Positions 1-5,815 of a stretch of DNA of 7,051 nt are shown one piece after another. The DNA is from a bacterium (GTDB lineage Bacteria > Chloroflexota > Dormibacteria > UBA8260 > Bog-877): contig JAKABA010000207.1 of the NCBI GenBank assembly GCA_021802115.1, positions 1-7,051 on the forward strand, given 5' to 3'. Made by a program: the position numbers and the translations under genes. The notes beneath the pieces were generated by a model. It was not told the DNA's origin. It saw only the letters and a list, made by a program, of their open reading frames with translations, and made no database searches. Numbering within the stretch: the stretch's first letter is position 1; the number at the start of each line of letters is the position of its first letter.

Positions 1-1
1 T

Positions 2-1033
2 GTCGAGGGAGCGGTCGTCACCGAGGCACTGCGCGCGCTGCGGGAGGGGCTTCCGGCCCGAGTGGTCACCTTCGGCTACTCCGACGCCGACGCCTTCGCG
101 GTCGGGCTCACCTGCGGCGGCACGATTCATGTGCTGGTAGCCCCGGCGCTCCCACCCTTCTATCCCCGGCTCAGGCAGGCGCTGCTGGCGGAGGAACCAA
201 TCGCCGTCGCCACCGTGACCGCCGTGGACCGGAGTGGCGATTCCGACCAGCTGGCGGAGGGAGCTTTCATCCCGATGGCGGACGGCACCACGTCGGTGGG
301 CGCCTCGATCCTGGTGGAGGGCTCAGGGACCATCCGCGGATCGCTGGGGAACCCCAACCTGGACCGGGTGGTGGGGCGCGACGCCGAGGGCGCGCTGGCC
401 GCCGGGCAGTCCAGCTTTCGCCACTACGGCCTGGCCGGAGAAGCGCAGCGGGAGGCGGTCACGGTGTTCGTGGAGGCCTTTGCCCCTCCCCCCCGGATGC
501 TGATCTTCGGAGCGGTGGATTTCACCGCCGCCCTGGCCCGGGTCGCCAAGGTGCTGGGCTACCGCGTGACCGTGTGCGACGCCCGCTCGGCCTTCGCCAC
601 CAGCACCCGCTTCCCCATGGCGGACGAGGTCGTCTGCGCCTGGCCCCACGTCTACCTGAGGGAGGTCCAGCCTCCCCTGGAGGCACGGGACGCCATCTGC
701 GTGCTCACCCACGATCCCAAATTCGACGTGCCCGCCCTGAAGGCGGCGCTGGCGACCAGGGCCGGCTACCTCGGGGCCCTCGGCTCCCGGCGCACCCATG
801 CCGAGCGCACCCGGGCCCTCGTGGACGAGGGCGTGCCGGAGGAGGAGCTGGGCCGGATCATGGGGCCGATCGGGCTGGACATCGGCGCCAGGACCCCGGA
901 GGAGACCGCCATCTCGATCTGCGCAGAGATCATCGCCCTGCGCACCGGGCGCCCCGCCCCCTCCCTGCGCGACGGAGTCGGCCCGGTCCACCTCAGCCCG
1001 GCCGGCGACCGGGCCGCCTCCCGGTCCCGGTAG
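2..1033 (+). CDS. xdhC: XdhC/CoxF-family molybdenum hydroxylase maturation protein (5' end cut by window)
   Basis: XdhC-family proteins bind molybdenum cofactor, help sulfurate it and insert it into xanthine dehydrogenase or CO dehydrogenase-type enzymes in the cytoplasm. The frame is open from the first bases and gives 343 visible residues. It begins with VEGAVVTEAL, which matches the middle of the family's N-terminal domain, so the true start lies left of the window; the GTG at 62 is an internal codon. The N-terminal domain shows the conserved GLTCGGTIHV, with its cysteine at visible residue 38. From about residue 165 a Rossmann domain follows, starting RMLIFGAVDF, where many XdhC proteins have a GAGHV-like turn. 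It carries TVCDAR, GALGSRRTH (about 258) and PIGLDIGARTPEE (about 290). The stop is 8 bp before the MocA-type gene, so the two are probably cotranscribed and translationally coupled. Family assignment is firm; the client enzyme (CO, xanthine or other) cannot be told from here. Confidence 0.93.
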   Translation, partial: VEGAVVTEALRALREGLPARVVTFGYSDADAFAVGLTCGGTIHVLVAPALPPFYPRLRQALLAEEPIAVATVTAVDRSGDSDQLAEGAFIPMADGTTSVGASILVEGSGTIRGSLGNPNLDRVVGRDAEGALAAGQSSFRHYGLAGEAQREAVTVFVEAFAPPPRMLIFGAVDFTAALARVAKVLGYRVTVCDARSAFATSTRFPMADEVVCAWPHVYLREVQPPLEARDAICVLTHDPKFDVPALKAALATRAGYLGALGSRRTHAERTRALVDEGVPEEELGRIMGPIGLDIGARTPEETAISICAEIIALRTGRPAPSLRDGVGPVHLSPAGDRAASRSR

Positions 1034-1041
1034 GCCGGCCC

Positions 1042-1623
1042 GTGACCACCGCCGGGCTGCTGCTGGCGGCCGGTGGTTCCACCCGCTTTCTGGGGTCCGG
1101 GTCCAAGCTGCTGGCCGACTTCCGGGGCCGGCCGCTCGTGCAATGGCCGATGCTGGCCGCCTCCCACTCGGGCTGCGACGAGGTGGCGGTGGTGGACGGG
1201 GCGCTCGATCTCTCCCCGGTTCTGCTGCCGGACCTCGAGCTGCTGCACAACCCGGGGTGGGCGGACGGTCAGGCGAGTTCGCTGCACCTGGGGATCCAGT
1301 GGTGCCGCAGCCGCGGCCACGACGCCGTGGTGGTCGCCCTGGGCGACCAGCCGCTCATCCCCTCAACCGCCTGGGACGTCGTGCGCCTGGCGGAGGCGGC
1401 ACCGATCGTGGCCGCCGTCTACTCAGGGCGGCGAGGCCATCCCGTGCGGCTGGCGCGGGAGATCTGGGGACTGCTGCCGACGTGGGGAGACCACGGGGCC
1501 AGGCTGCTGATGCAGCGGCATCCGGAGATGGTCTTGGAGGTGGAGTGCCTCGGGGATCCAGCCGACGTCGACACCGTGGAGGACCTGGAGCGTCACCGCC
1601 TGGGGGCGGTGCCGCCGGGCTGA
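1042..1623 (+). CDS. mocA: MocA-type molybdopterin nucleotidyltransferase (MobA-like NTP transferase)
   Basis: This 193-residue protein is a MobA-like NTP transferase, most like MocA, which transfers CMP from CTP to Mo-molybdopterin to give the cytosine-dinucleotide cofactor of xanthine/CO dehydrogenase-type enzymes. The nucleotide-binding loop is LAAGGSTRF (8-16) with the lysine at 22; the loop is slightly longer than usual because of LGSGS. Other family marks are NPGWADGQASSL (70-81), the metal-site GDQP (101-104), GHP (132-134), GDHGAR (149-154) and DVDTVEDL (175-182). LAAGxS rather than the LAGGxxRRMG of MobA favours the MocA side. The frame is open far upstream, but the GTG at 1042 starts exactly at the first beta strand (VTTAGLLLAAGG) and lies 8 bp after the xdhC stop. 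No good Shine-Dalgarno is visible, consistent with coupling to xdhC. Lactate-pathway or F420 relatives (CofC) share the fold, but the XdhC and CoxG neighbours argue for Mo cofactor. Confidence 0.9.
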   Translation: MTTAGLLLAAGGSTRFLGSGSKLLADFRGRPLVQWPMLAASHSGCDEVAVVDGALDLSPVLLPDLELLHNPGWADGQASSLHLGIQWCRSRGHDAVVVALGDQPLIPSTAWDVVRLAEAAPIVAAVYSGRRGHPVRLAREIWGLLPTWGDHGARLLMQRHPEMVLEVECLGDPADVDTVEDLERHRLGAVPPG

Positions 1624-1704
1624 CCGCCAAAACTTGATCGCGCTTGGTCGTCGTAATTCGGCAAAAGCTGGGCGAGAGATGGGATCATGGCCCAGATCCA
1701 CTGC

Positions 1705-1710
1705 AGGAGG
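1705..1710 (+). promoter_or_regulatory. Shine-Dalgarno of the CoxG-type gene
   Basis: AGGAGG lies 6 nt before the ATG at 1717. It decides the start: an in-frame ATG at 1687 would add ten residues (MAQIHCRRCP) not typical of the family and has no comparable site in front of it. This is the strongest ribosome binding site in the left arm, so the gene can be translated independently of mocA. Confidence 0.85.
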
Positions 1711-1716
1711 TGCCCC

Positions 1717-2328
1717 ATGCTCTTGGAGAACTCGCTCAAGCTCGCCATGCCGCCCGACCAGCTGATGCCGTTGCTGGAGGATCTGGAGCGAATAGCACCC
1801 TGCCTGCCGGGGGCCAGCATCACCGAGCGGGTGGACGAACGCACCTACAAGGGTCGGGTCACGGTCAAGGTGGGGCCGGTCACTGTGAGCTACGACGGGA
1901 CCATGACGGTGGTGGAGGTGGACCACCAGGCACGACGGTTGGTCATGCGCGGCGAGGGCCGCGACCCCAAGGGTGCGGGAAACGCCAGGGCCACAATTAC
2001 CATGACCGTCGAGGAGGAGGCGGGTGGAGGGTCGCTGGGGAGGATCCAATCCGACGTCGCGATCACCGGGCGGGTGGCGCAGTTCGGCAGGGGTCTCATG
2101 CAGGACGTGGCGGACCGCCTGCTCACCCAATTCGCGCAGTGTGTCGAGAGAACGGTGGCTGAGGGAGCCGACCGCCGGCCGGCATCCGATGAAGCGGCGC
2201 CCGGGCCCCTCGCACCGACCTTCCAGGCGGCGCCCCCCACACAGCCAGAGTCCGTGGGAGCGCTTGGCATCCTGCTCAGTGTGATTTGGAAGCGCCTGAG
2301 AAGCCTCCTTGGTCGGTCCCACAGCTGA
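1717..2328 (+). CDS. coxG: CoxG-type SRPBCC protein (CO dehydrogenase subunit G family)
   Basis: CoxG proteins have an SRPBCC (START-like) fold with a C-terminal membrane anchor. They are linked to aerobic CO dehydrogenase clusters, where CoxG recruits the enzyme to the membrane and may carry quinone. The 203-residue product has the SRPBCC domain at about 1-148: an N-terminal strand, a PPDQLMPLLEDLERIAPCLPGA helix/turn (12-33), YKGRVTVKVGPV (44-55) and the hallmark QFGRGLMQDVADRLLTQF (122-139). A Pro/Ala-rich linker (about 150-178) leads to a short amphipathic hydrophobic tail, ALGILLSVIWKRLRSLLG (182-199), with basic residues, as in membrane-bound members. It lies 93 bp after mocA on the same strand, which supports a molybdenum-hydroxylase cluster. 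CoxG-like proteins also occur beside other Mo hydroxylases, so CO as substrate is inferred, not shown. Confidence 0.92.
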   Translation: MLLENSLKLAMPPDQLMPLLEDLERIAPCLPGASITERVDERTYKGRVTVKVGPVTVSYDGTMTVVEVDHQARRLVMRGEGRDPKGAGNARATITMTVEEEAGGGSLGRIQSDVAITGRVAQFGRGLMQDVADRLLTQFAQCVERTVAEGADRRPASDEAAPGPLAPTFQAAPPTQPESVGALGILLSVIWKRLRSLLGRSHS

Positions 2329-2330
2329 TA

Positions 2331-2369
2331 CGGCGTGAACCGCCGACACTGCCATTTGCCCCCGGGCAA
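2331..2369 (+). other. Two small inverted repeats after coxG; weak terminator candidate
   Basis: Just after the coxG stop (2326-2328), CGGCG at 2331-2335 pairs with CGCCG at 2341-2345 around a 5-nt loop. A second inverted repeat follows: TTGCCC (2356-2361) with GGGCAA (2364-2369). Neither has a T-run after it, so intrinsic termination is only a guess. The rest of the 215-bp gap up to 2543 shows no gene, only a possible 28-codon upstream extension of the next frame from a GTG at 2460. Confidence 0.3.
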
Positions 2370-2543
2370 GATCCGCGGCGCCTCTGCTGTGCTTTACAGT
2401 TTCGGCCCAAAGCCAGTTCCAATGTGCCGCGATAGACGCGCTCGGATGTAGGGCCTTTCGTGCCTAGCCGGCTCCACCTTGGGATTCAAGGTCGAGTTGG
2501 AGACCGCCGTGGTAGAGGTGGCCAACGAATCGACGCGCCGCGA

Positions 2544-4259
2544 ATGCTGAAGGCAGTTCGCGCCGAGGTCTGGGCTGTCCCACTGCTTGCATCCTGTGCC
2601 ATCTCCGCCTGGCTGGTGTCCGGGGTCGTTGGCCACGTGGGCAGCTCCATGGTGGGCGCCCCACCCGATCAAGAACTGGCGGTCTGGGGCTTGGGCTGGG
2701 TCGCCTTCGCGGTGACTCACGGTGTCGATCCCCTGGTCACCACCTACGCGTCCCCGGGCGGTCATCCCATCAACCTGATGCTCAACACCGTGACCCCTCT
2801 GTACGGAGCGCTGCTGCTGCCCGTGACCCGCGCACTGGGACCTGTGGTGAGCTACAACCTGGCGATGTTCCTGTCCCTGGTCGCTTCCGCCACAGTCGCT
2901 ATGGTGGTTCTGTCACGGTACGTGCACCACCGCCCGGCGGCCTGGATGGCTGGAGCCCTCTTCGCATTCTCACCTCTTGCCCTGGGAGAGGCCACCGCCG
3001 GACACCTCTTCTGGTCGGCGCTATGGCCGCTCCCCCTCAGTCTTTGGCTGCTCGACGAGATCGTCGCCCGCCAGCGCCACCGGCCGATATTGGTTGGCGG
3101 AGCTCTGGGGTTGGTGGCGGCGTTGACACTGATGGTCAACGAGGAAGAGCTCGCCGATGCCTTTTTGGTCGGCGCGGTCGTGCTGGTAGTGCTCGCCGCA
3201 CTTCACGTGGGACAGCTACCCGAACGACTGGGGTACATAGGCAAGAGCCTGGCCGCGACGACCGTCGTCTTCCTGGCGGTGGACGCCTGGCCCCTGACCG
3301 TCGAGTTCTTCGGGCCTGGGCGTCCCACCCGGGGGTTTGTGGGAACTCCATTCTCTGCCTATCAGTACTCGGCGAAGCTGCTCGGACTCGTGCTCCCCAC
3401 CCCGAGCCAGGGAGTCGCCCCGACCCCTTTGGCAGATGTCGCCCGAAACCTCCTGCCCTATGCGATCAATCCGGCGGAGGGTCAGGTCTACATAGGGGTT
3501 CCCGTGTTACTGGCTCTGCTCTGGGCGTGCTGGTCGCTGCGGTCGCAGCCGTGGGTACGAGTCGGATCCCTGCTCGCGGTGGTATCCCTGGTCATCGCGC
3601 TCGACCCGTTCTCGGTCTTGCAGGACCTCCCGCTGCTGGGAAGGGCAACGCCGGTCCGCCTGGTGCTGCTCTCCTGGTTGGGCATCGCCACCGTGCTGGC
3701 GGTCCTCTTCGACCGGCTCTGGGAGCGCGCCTCGGCCCGAGGGCGCATCGGCACCATCGCGATCGCGTCGGTGGTCGTATTGAGCGTCCTGCCGCGGTCG
3801 GCCTTGCAAGTGGATCAGGTTGCCATGCCCGAAGCGCTGATCGGCGACACCCTGCCCGCGGGGCAGCTGGCGGCCGTGCTGCCGGCCCCAACCGTTCCGG
3901 TCCGGGATGCGGTCCTCATGGTGTGGCAGGCCGAGAGCGGGTTCCGGTACCGATTGCCCTGGGGATATCTGCTGCAGCCCGGAGCCTCAGGCAATCTGGT
4001 GCTGGCACCATCGAGCATCACCGCCACCACGGCGGCCACGATCGTTCAGGGGGGCGGGGGTGGTGAGGGGGCCAGGCTAAGGGTCAGGGCACAGCTGACC
4101 GCTTGGGGAGTGAAGAACGTAGCCGTGGGCCCGTGTGCCCATCAAGGGCAGGTCGTCGCGTTCTTTGCGGGTGTTCTCCGAGCGCCCCCCAGGTGGGTCG
4201 ACGGAGTGGCAATCTGGACGCTTCGTCGCCGGCGCCCGACGCCACCACGGGCGACCTGA
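2544..4259 (+). CDS. Polytopic membrane protein, GT-C glycosyltransferase-like, substrate unknown
   Basis: The 571-residue product has about ten hydrophobic segments, starting with one at residues 11-32 (AVPLLASCAISAWLVSGVVG), and a C-terminal soluble part from about residue 420. It resembles large actinobacterial-type membrane proteins with a GT-C-like layout. These have an acidic first outer loop with tryptophan (PPDQELAVWGLGW, about 40-52), then a THGVDPLVTTYASPGGHPINLMLNTVTPL-like stretch (cf. GHPINLML at 73-80), an acidic loop NEEELADAF (199-207), and a late MVWQAESGF...WGY motif (from 459). GT-C enzymes move sugars from polyprenyl-phosphate donors on the outer membrane face; that role here is inference. 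The ATG at 2544 precedes the first membrane segment closely. A GTG at 2460 would add 28 Arg/Gly-rich residues of poor coding character. No Shine-Dalgarno is seen at either, so the start is uncertain. The C-terminus is Arg/Pro-rich (TLRRRRPTPPRAT). It is separated from coxG by 215 bp and is probably its own transcript. Confidence 0.85.
   Translation: MLKAVRAEVWAVPLLASCAISAWLVSGVVGHVGSSMVGAPPDQELAVWGLGWVAFAVTHGVDPLVTTYASPGGHPINLMLNTVTPLYGALLLPVTRALGPVVSYNLAMFLSLVASATVAMVVLSRYVHHRPAAWMAGALFAFSPLALGEATAGHLFWSALWPLPLSLWLLDEIVARQRHRPILVGGALGLVAALTLMVNEEELADAFLVGAVVLVVLAALHVGQLPERLGYIGKSLAATTVVFLAVDAWPLTVEFFGPGRPTRGFVGTPFSAYQYSAKLLGLVLPTPSQGVAPTPLADVARNLLPYAINPAEGQVYIGVPVLLALLWACWSLRSQPWVRVGSLLAVVSLVIALDPFSVLQDLPLLGRATPVRLVLLSWLGIATVLAVLFDRLWERASARGRIGTIAIASVVVLSVLPRSALQVDQVAMPEALIGDTLPAGQLAAVLPAPTVPVRDAVLMVWQAESGFRYRLPWGYLLQPGASGNLVLAPSSITATTAATIVQGGGGGEGARLRVRAQLTAWGVKNVAVGPCAHQGQVVAFFAGVLRAPPRWVDGVAIWTLRRRRPTPPRAT
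4049..4089 (+). repeat. G-rich tract inside the membrane-protein gene (possible G-quadruplex)
   Basis: On the coding strand, runs of 6, 5, 5, 3 and 3 G lie at 4049-4054, 4056-4060, 4067-4071, 4081-4083 and 4087-4089. The intervening loops are 1, 6, 9 and 3 nt. The tract encodes a Gln followed by five Gly (residues about 502-507), probably a flexible loop in the C-terminal domain. One loop is longer than the usual 7-nt limit, so this is a candidate only. Confidence 0.4.
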
Positions 4260-4498
4260 ACGTCCAAGACGCAATGCGCAGTCGGGATCCGGGCCGGTCG
4301 TCCCCACTGCACAACCGCTGCGGCCCGGCGGAGCAGGCCCCCTCATGCGGGCCCGAGCGTGGAGCTGCTGGGCGTCGGCCACCGCGCGACCGCTGCCGCG
4401 CAGGCACGCGCGAAACCATGAGCCGCTGAGGGGTACACATGGCCCGCCGGCCCGGGGAGTTCCGCCACGCGGACTGGCCCGTCGCTTCGCGGTCTCCG
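4260..4498. other. Gene-free stretch between convergent genes
   Basis: This 239-bp region separates the 3' ends of the membrane-protein gene (+) and the ureohydrolase gene (-). Frames crossing it give Arg/Pro/Gly/Ser-rich low-complexity products with no family resemblance. No tRNA-like sequence, T-run terminator or clear long stem was found, although a terminator for each gene would be expected here. Confidence 0.6.
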
Positions 4499-5533
4499 TC
4501 ATCCTCGGGAGGCGCGGGACGGCTCCACCAAAGCCGCCATGCCCCGGACGCCCCGCCGTTTGGCGGCAACCGCGGAGATGAGCTCCATGATGCAGCGATT
4601 GGCGTTCTGGGCGGTTAGTTCAGCGGGGTCGTTGGCGGGCGCGACCTCCACCACGTCCATAGCCACCACCGGGGTGTGCAGCGCCACCTGACGGATCGCG
4701 CGCAGGAGATCTGCGGGATCCATCCCGCCGGGCTCGGGCGTCCCGGTCCCGGGAGCGAAGCCCGGGTCGAGGACGTCGATGTCGACGGATATGTAGATCA
4801 ACTCAGGTCCGTCCATCGCCTCCGCCACCGCCCGCCGGACGACCTCGGCCACCCCAAGCCGCCAAATCTCCTCCATCAGATGCCAGCGCAGCCCCTGCTC
4901 CCGCATCCAGTCGAAGACCTCCTTGGGCGGCCAGTAGCCGCGCAGGCCGATCTGGACGAAGTTGCGCCCCGGGACCGCGCCGGACTCCACCAGCCGCCGC
5001 ATGGGCGTGCCGTGTGAGAGCGGATTCCCGAAACTCTCCGCCGCAGTGTCGGCGTGAGCGTCGAAGTGGACTATCCCCAGCTTGCCGCGGCCGACGGAAT
5101 CCGCGACCGCAGTCGCGGACGGCAGGGTGATCGAGTGGTCGCCGCCGATCACCACCGGGATGATGTCGCGATTTGCGACCTGCCGCACCCGCTCGTAGAT
5201 GGCACGATGCGACTCCTCGGTCTGCCCAGGCCGGCACACCGCGTCGCCGTAGTCGACTATGGTCAGCTCCTCGAACGGGGCGACTTCCAGGTCCAGGTGC
5301 CACTCGGGAATCTGGTAATTGGCGATCCGGACGGCCCTCGGGCCAAACCGGGCGCCAGGCCGGTAGGTGGTCGCATCGTCGAAAGGGGCGCCGACGATGG
5401 CGATGTCGGGACGCCACTGGTCGAGCTCCACCTCCTCGGAGAGGCGGATCACCTTGGAGAACGTGGTCGGCCCGAGATAGGCGGGACCGTCCATCTCAGC
5501 CCTGAGGTGGGGTGGAATTTGGGGCCTGGTCAT
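4499..5533 (-). CDS. Ureohydrolase: agmatinase / guanidino-acid amidinohydrolase family
   Basis: The 344-residue product belongs to the arginase/agmatinase superfamily, cytoplasmic binuclear-metal enzymes (usually manganese) that hydrolyse a guanidino group to urea plus an amine. All six metal ligands are visible: H133 in GGDHS, D158, H160 and D162 in FDAHAD, and D251 and D253 in SVDIDVLDPGFAPGTGTPEPGG. An N-terminal GAPFDDATTYRPGARFGPRAVR block (48-69) is typical of agmatinases and guanidinobutyrase-type enzymes. The substrate loop reads FGNPLSHGTPMRRLVESG, followed by QIGLRGYWPP, closer to AGMAT/GbuA-like members than to E. coli SpeB in my reading. Agmatine, 4-guanidinobutyrate, guanidinopropionate, arginine or guanidine are all possible substrates. 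The ATG at 5533 has AGGAG 6 nt upstream; a TTG two codons earlier (5539) would overlap that site. It is read leftwards, 282 bp after the marR stop, so it may have its own promoter. Confidence 0.93.
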   Translation of the reverse strand: MTRPQIPPHLRAEMDGPAYLGPTTFSKVIRLSEEVELDQWRPDIAIVGAPFDDATTYRPGARFGPRAVRIANYQIPEWHLDLEVAPFEELTIVDYGDAVCRPGQTEESHRAIYERVRQVANRDIIPVVIGGDHSITLPSATAVADSVGRGKLGIVHFDAHADTAAESFGNPLSHGTPMRRLVESGAVPGRNFVQIGLRGYWPPKEVFDWMREQGLRWHLMEEIWRLGVAEVVRRAVAEAMDGPELIYISVDIDVLDPGFAPGTGTPEPGGMDPADLLRAIRQVALHTPVVAMDVVEVAPANDPAELTAQNANRCIMELISAVAAKRRGVRGMAALVEPSRASRG

Positions 5534-5539
5534 CAACAA

Positions 5540-5544
5540 CTCCT
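5540..5544 (-). promoter_or_regulatory. Shine-Dalgarno of the ureohydrolase gene
   Basis: Read on the - strand this is AGGAG, 6 nt before the ATG at 5533. It fixes the start at 5533 rather than the TTG at 5539. Confidence 0.8.
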
Positions 5545-5559
5545 ATGCAGCGGCCGGGA

Positions 5560-5571
5560 CGCCGAACGGCG
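5560..5571 (-). promoter_or_regulatory. Perfect inverted repeat in the ureohydrolase leader
   Basis: CGCCG-TT-CGGCG on the - strand, extendable by one G-U and one G-C pair, lies 27-38 nt before the ureohydrolase ATG. If transcription starts near 5600 it would form a short hairpin in the 5' leader; it could equally be a protein-binding palindrome or chance in GC-rich DNA. Confidence 0.3.
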
Positions 5572-5607
5572 CCTGCCGGGGGCCTGGCGAGCGACACCCG
5601 GCCGCCC

Positions 5608-5613
5608 ATTATC
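5608..5613 (-). promoter_or_regulatory. Candidate -10 element for the ureohydrolase gene
   Basis: On the - strand this reads GATAAT, five of six matches to TATAAT, in otherwise GC-rich DNA. It lies 75 nt before the ureohydrolase ATG. No TTGACA-like -35 is seen at 16-18 nt, which is common for high-GC bacteria or activator-dependent promoters. Support is from sequence match and position only. Confidence 0.35.
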
Positions 5614-5686
5614 GTGACATTGAGCACGGGCTGGGACGGGTCGACGAAGTGTTCGATATGTCTCTGGCCCTCGGGCGCGGACTGTA

Positions 5687-5736
5687 GCCCCACGGGTGGG
5701 GCCGCCCGTGTCGGCGCCGAACCGCGTGGATGCGGT
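5687..5736. repeat. Cluster of inverted repeats between marR and the ureohydrolase gene
   Basis: Four inverted repeats fall within 50 bp. GCCCCAC (5687-5693) faces GTGGGGC (5696-5702). CACGGGTGG (5691-5699) faces CCGCCCGTG (5702-5710) with one mismatch; this overlaps the first, so the two structures exclude each other. TCGGCGCCGA (5711-5720) is a perfect palindrome. ACCGC (5721-5725) faces GCGGT (5732-5736). The cluster sits 80-130 bp past the marR stop and 75-125 bp before the candidate -10 of the ureohydrolase. It could be a terminator region without a T-run or an operator array. No gene is evident in the whole 5534-5815 gap. Confidence 0.4.
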
Positions 5737-5815
5737 GCGGCGGGGTCGGCGCTGTCCGCTTTGAAGGGAGGGAGAGTTGTGGATCATTGCCTGAGTACCC
5801 GGCCAGCCCAGCGTC

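Noticed and set aside
62..64. GTG at 62 as the start of the XdhC gene
   Set aside because: The frame is open back to position 2 and the upstream residues (VEGAVVTEAL) fit the conserved domain, so the gene is truncated by the window.
323..991. 222-codon open frame on the - strand antisense to xdhC
   Set aside because: Gly/Ala/His/Asp-rich product with no family resemblance; a mirror of the strong codon bias of xdhC.
1634..1659. TTGATC and TAATTC as a promoter ahead of coxG
   Set aside because: The spacer is only 14 bp, too short for a standard sigma-70-type promoter, and there is no other support.
1423..2355. 310-codon open frame on the - strand over the end of mocA and all of coxG
   Set aside because: It runs antisense to two well-supported genes, its product is low-complexity and it has no recognisable domain.
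3023..4066. 347-codon open frame on the + strand inside the membrane-protein gene
   Set aside because: Arg/Gly/Ala-rich frame-shifted shadow of the membrane protein.
4225..4255. GTCGCC/GGCGAC inverted repeat at the end of the membrane-protein gene as a terminator
   Set aside because: The 19-nt loop, position inside coding sequence and absence of a T-run make it unconvincing.
5534..5815. Guanidine riboswitch in front of the ureohydrolase gene
   Set aside because: I looked for guanidine-I, -II (paired ACGR hairpin loops) and -III type conserved segments on the - strand and did not find them. A covariance-model search would be decisive.
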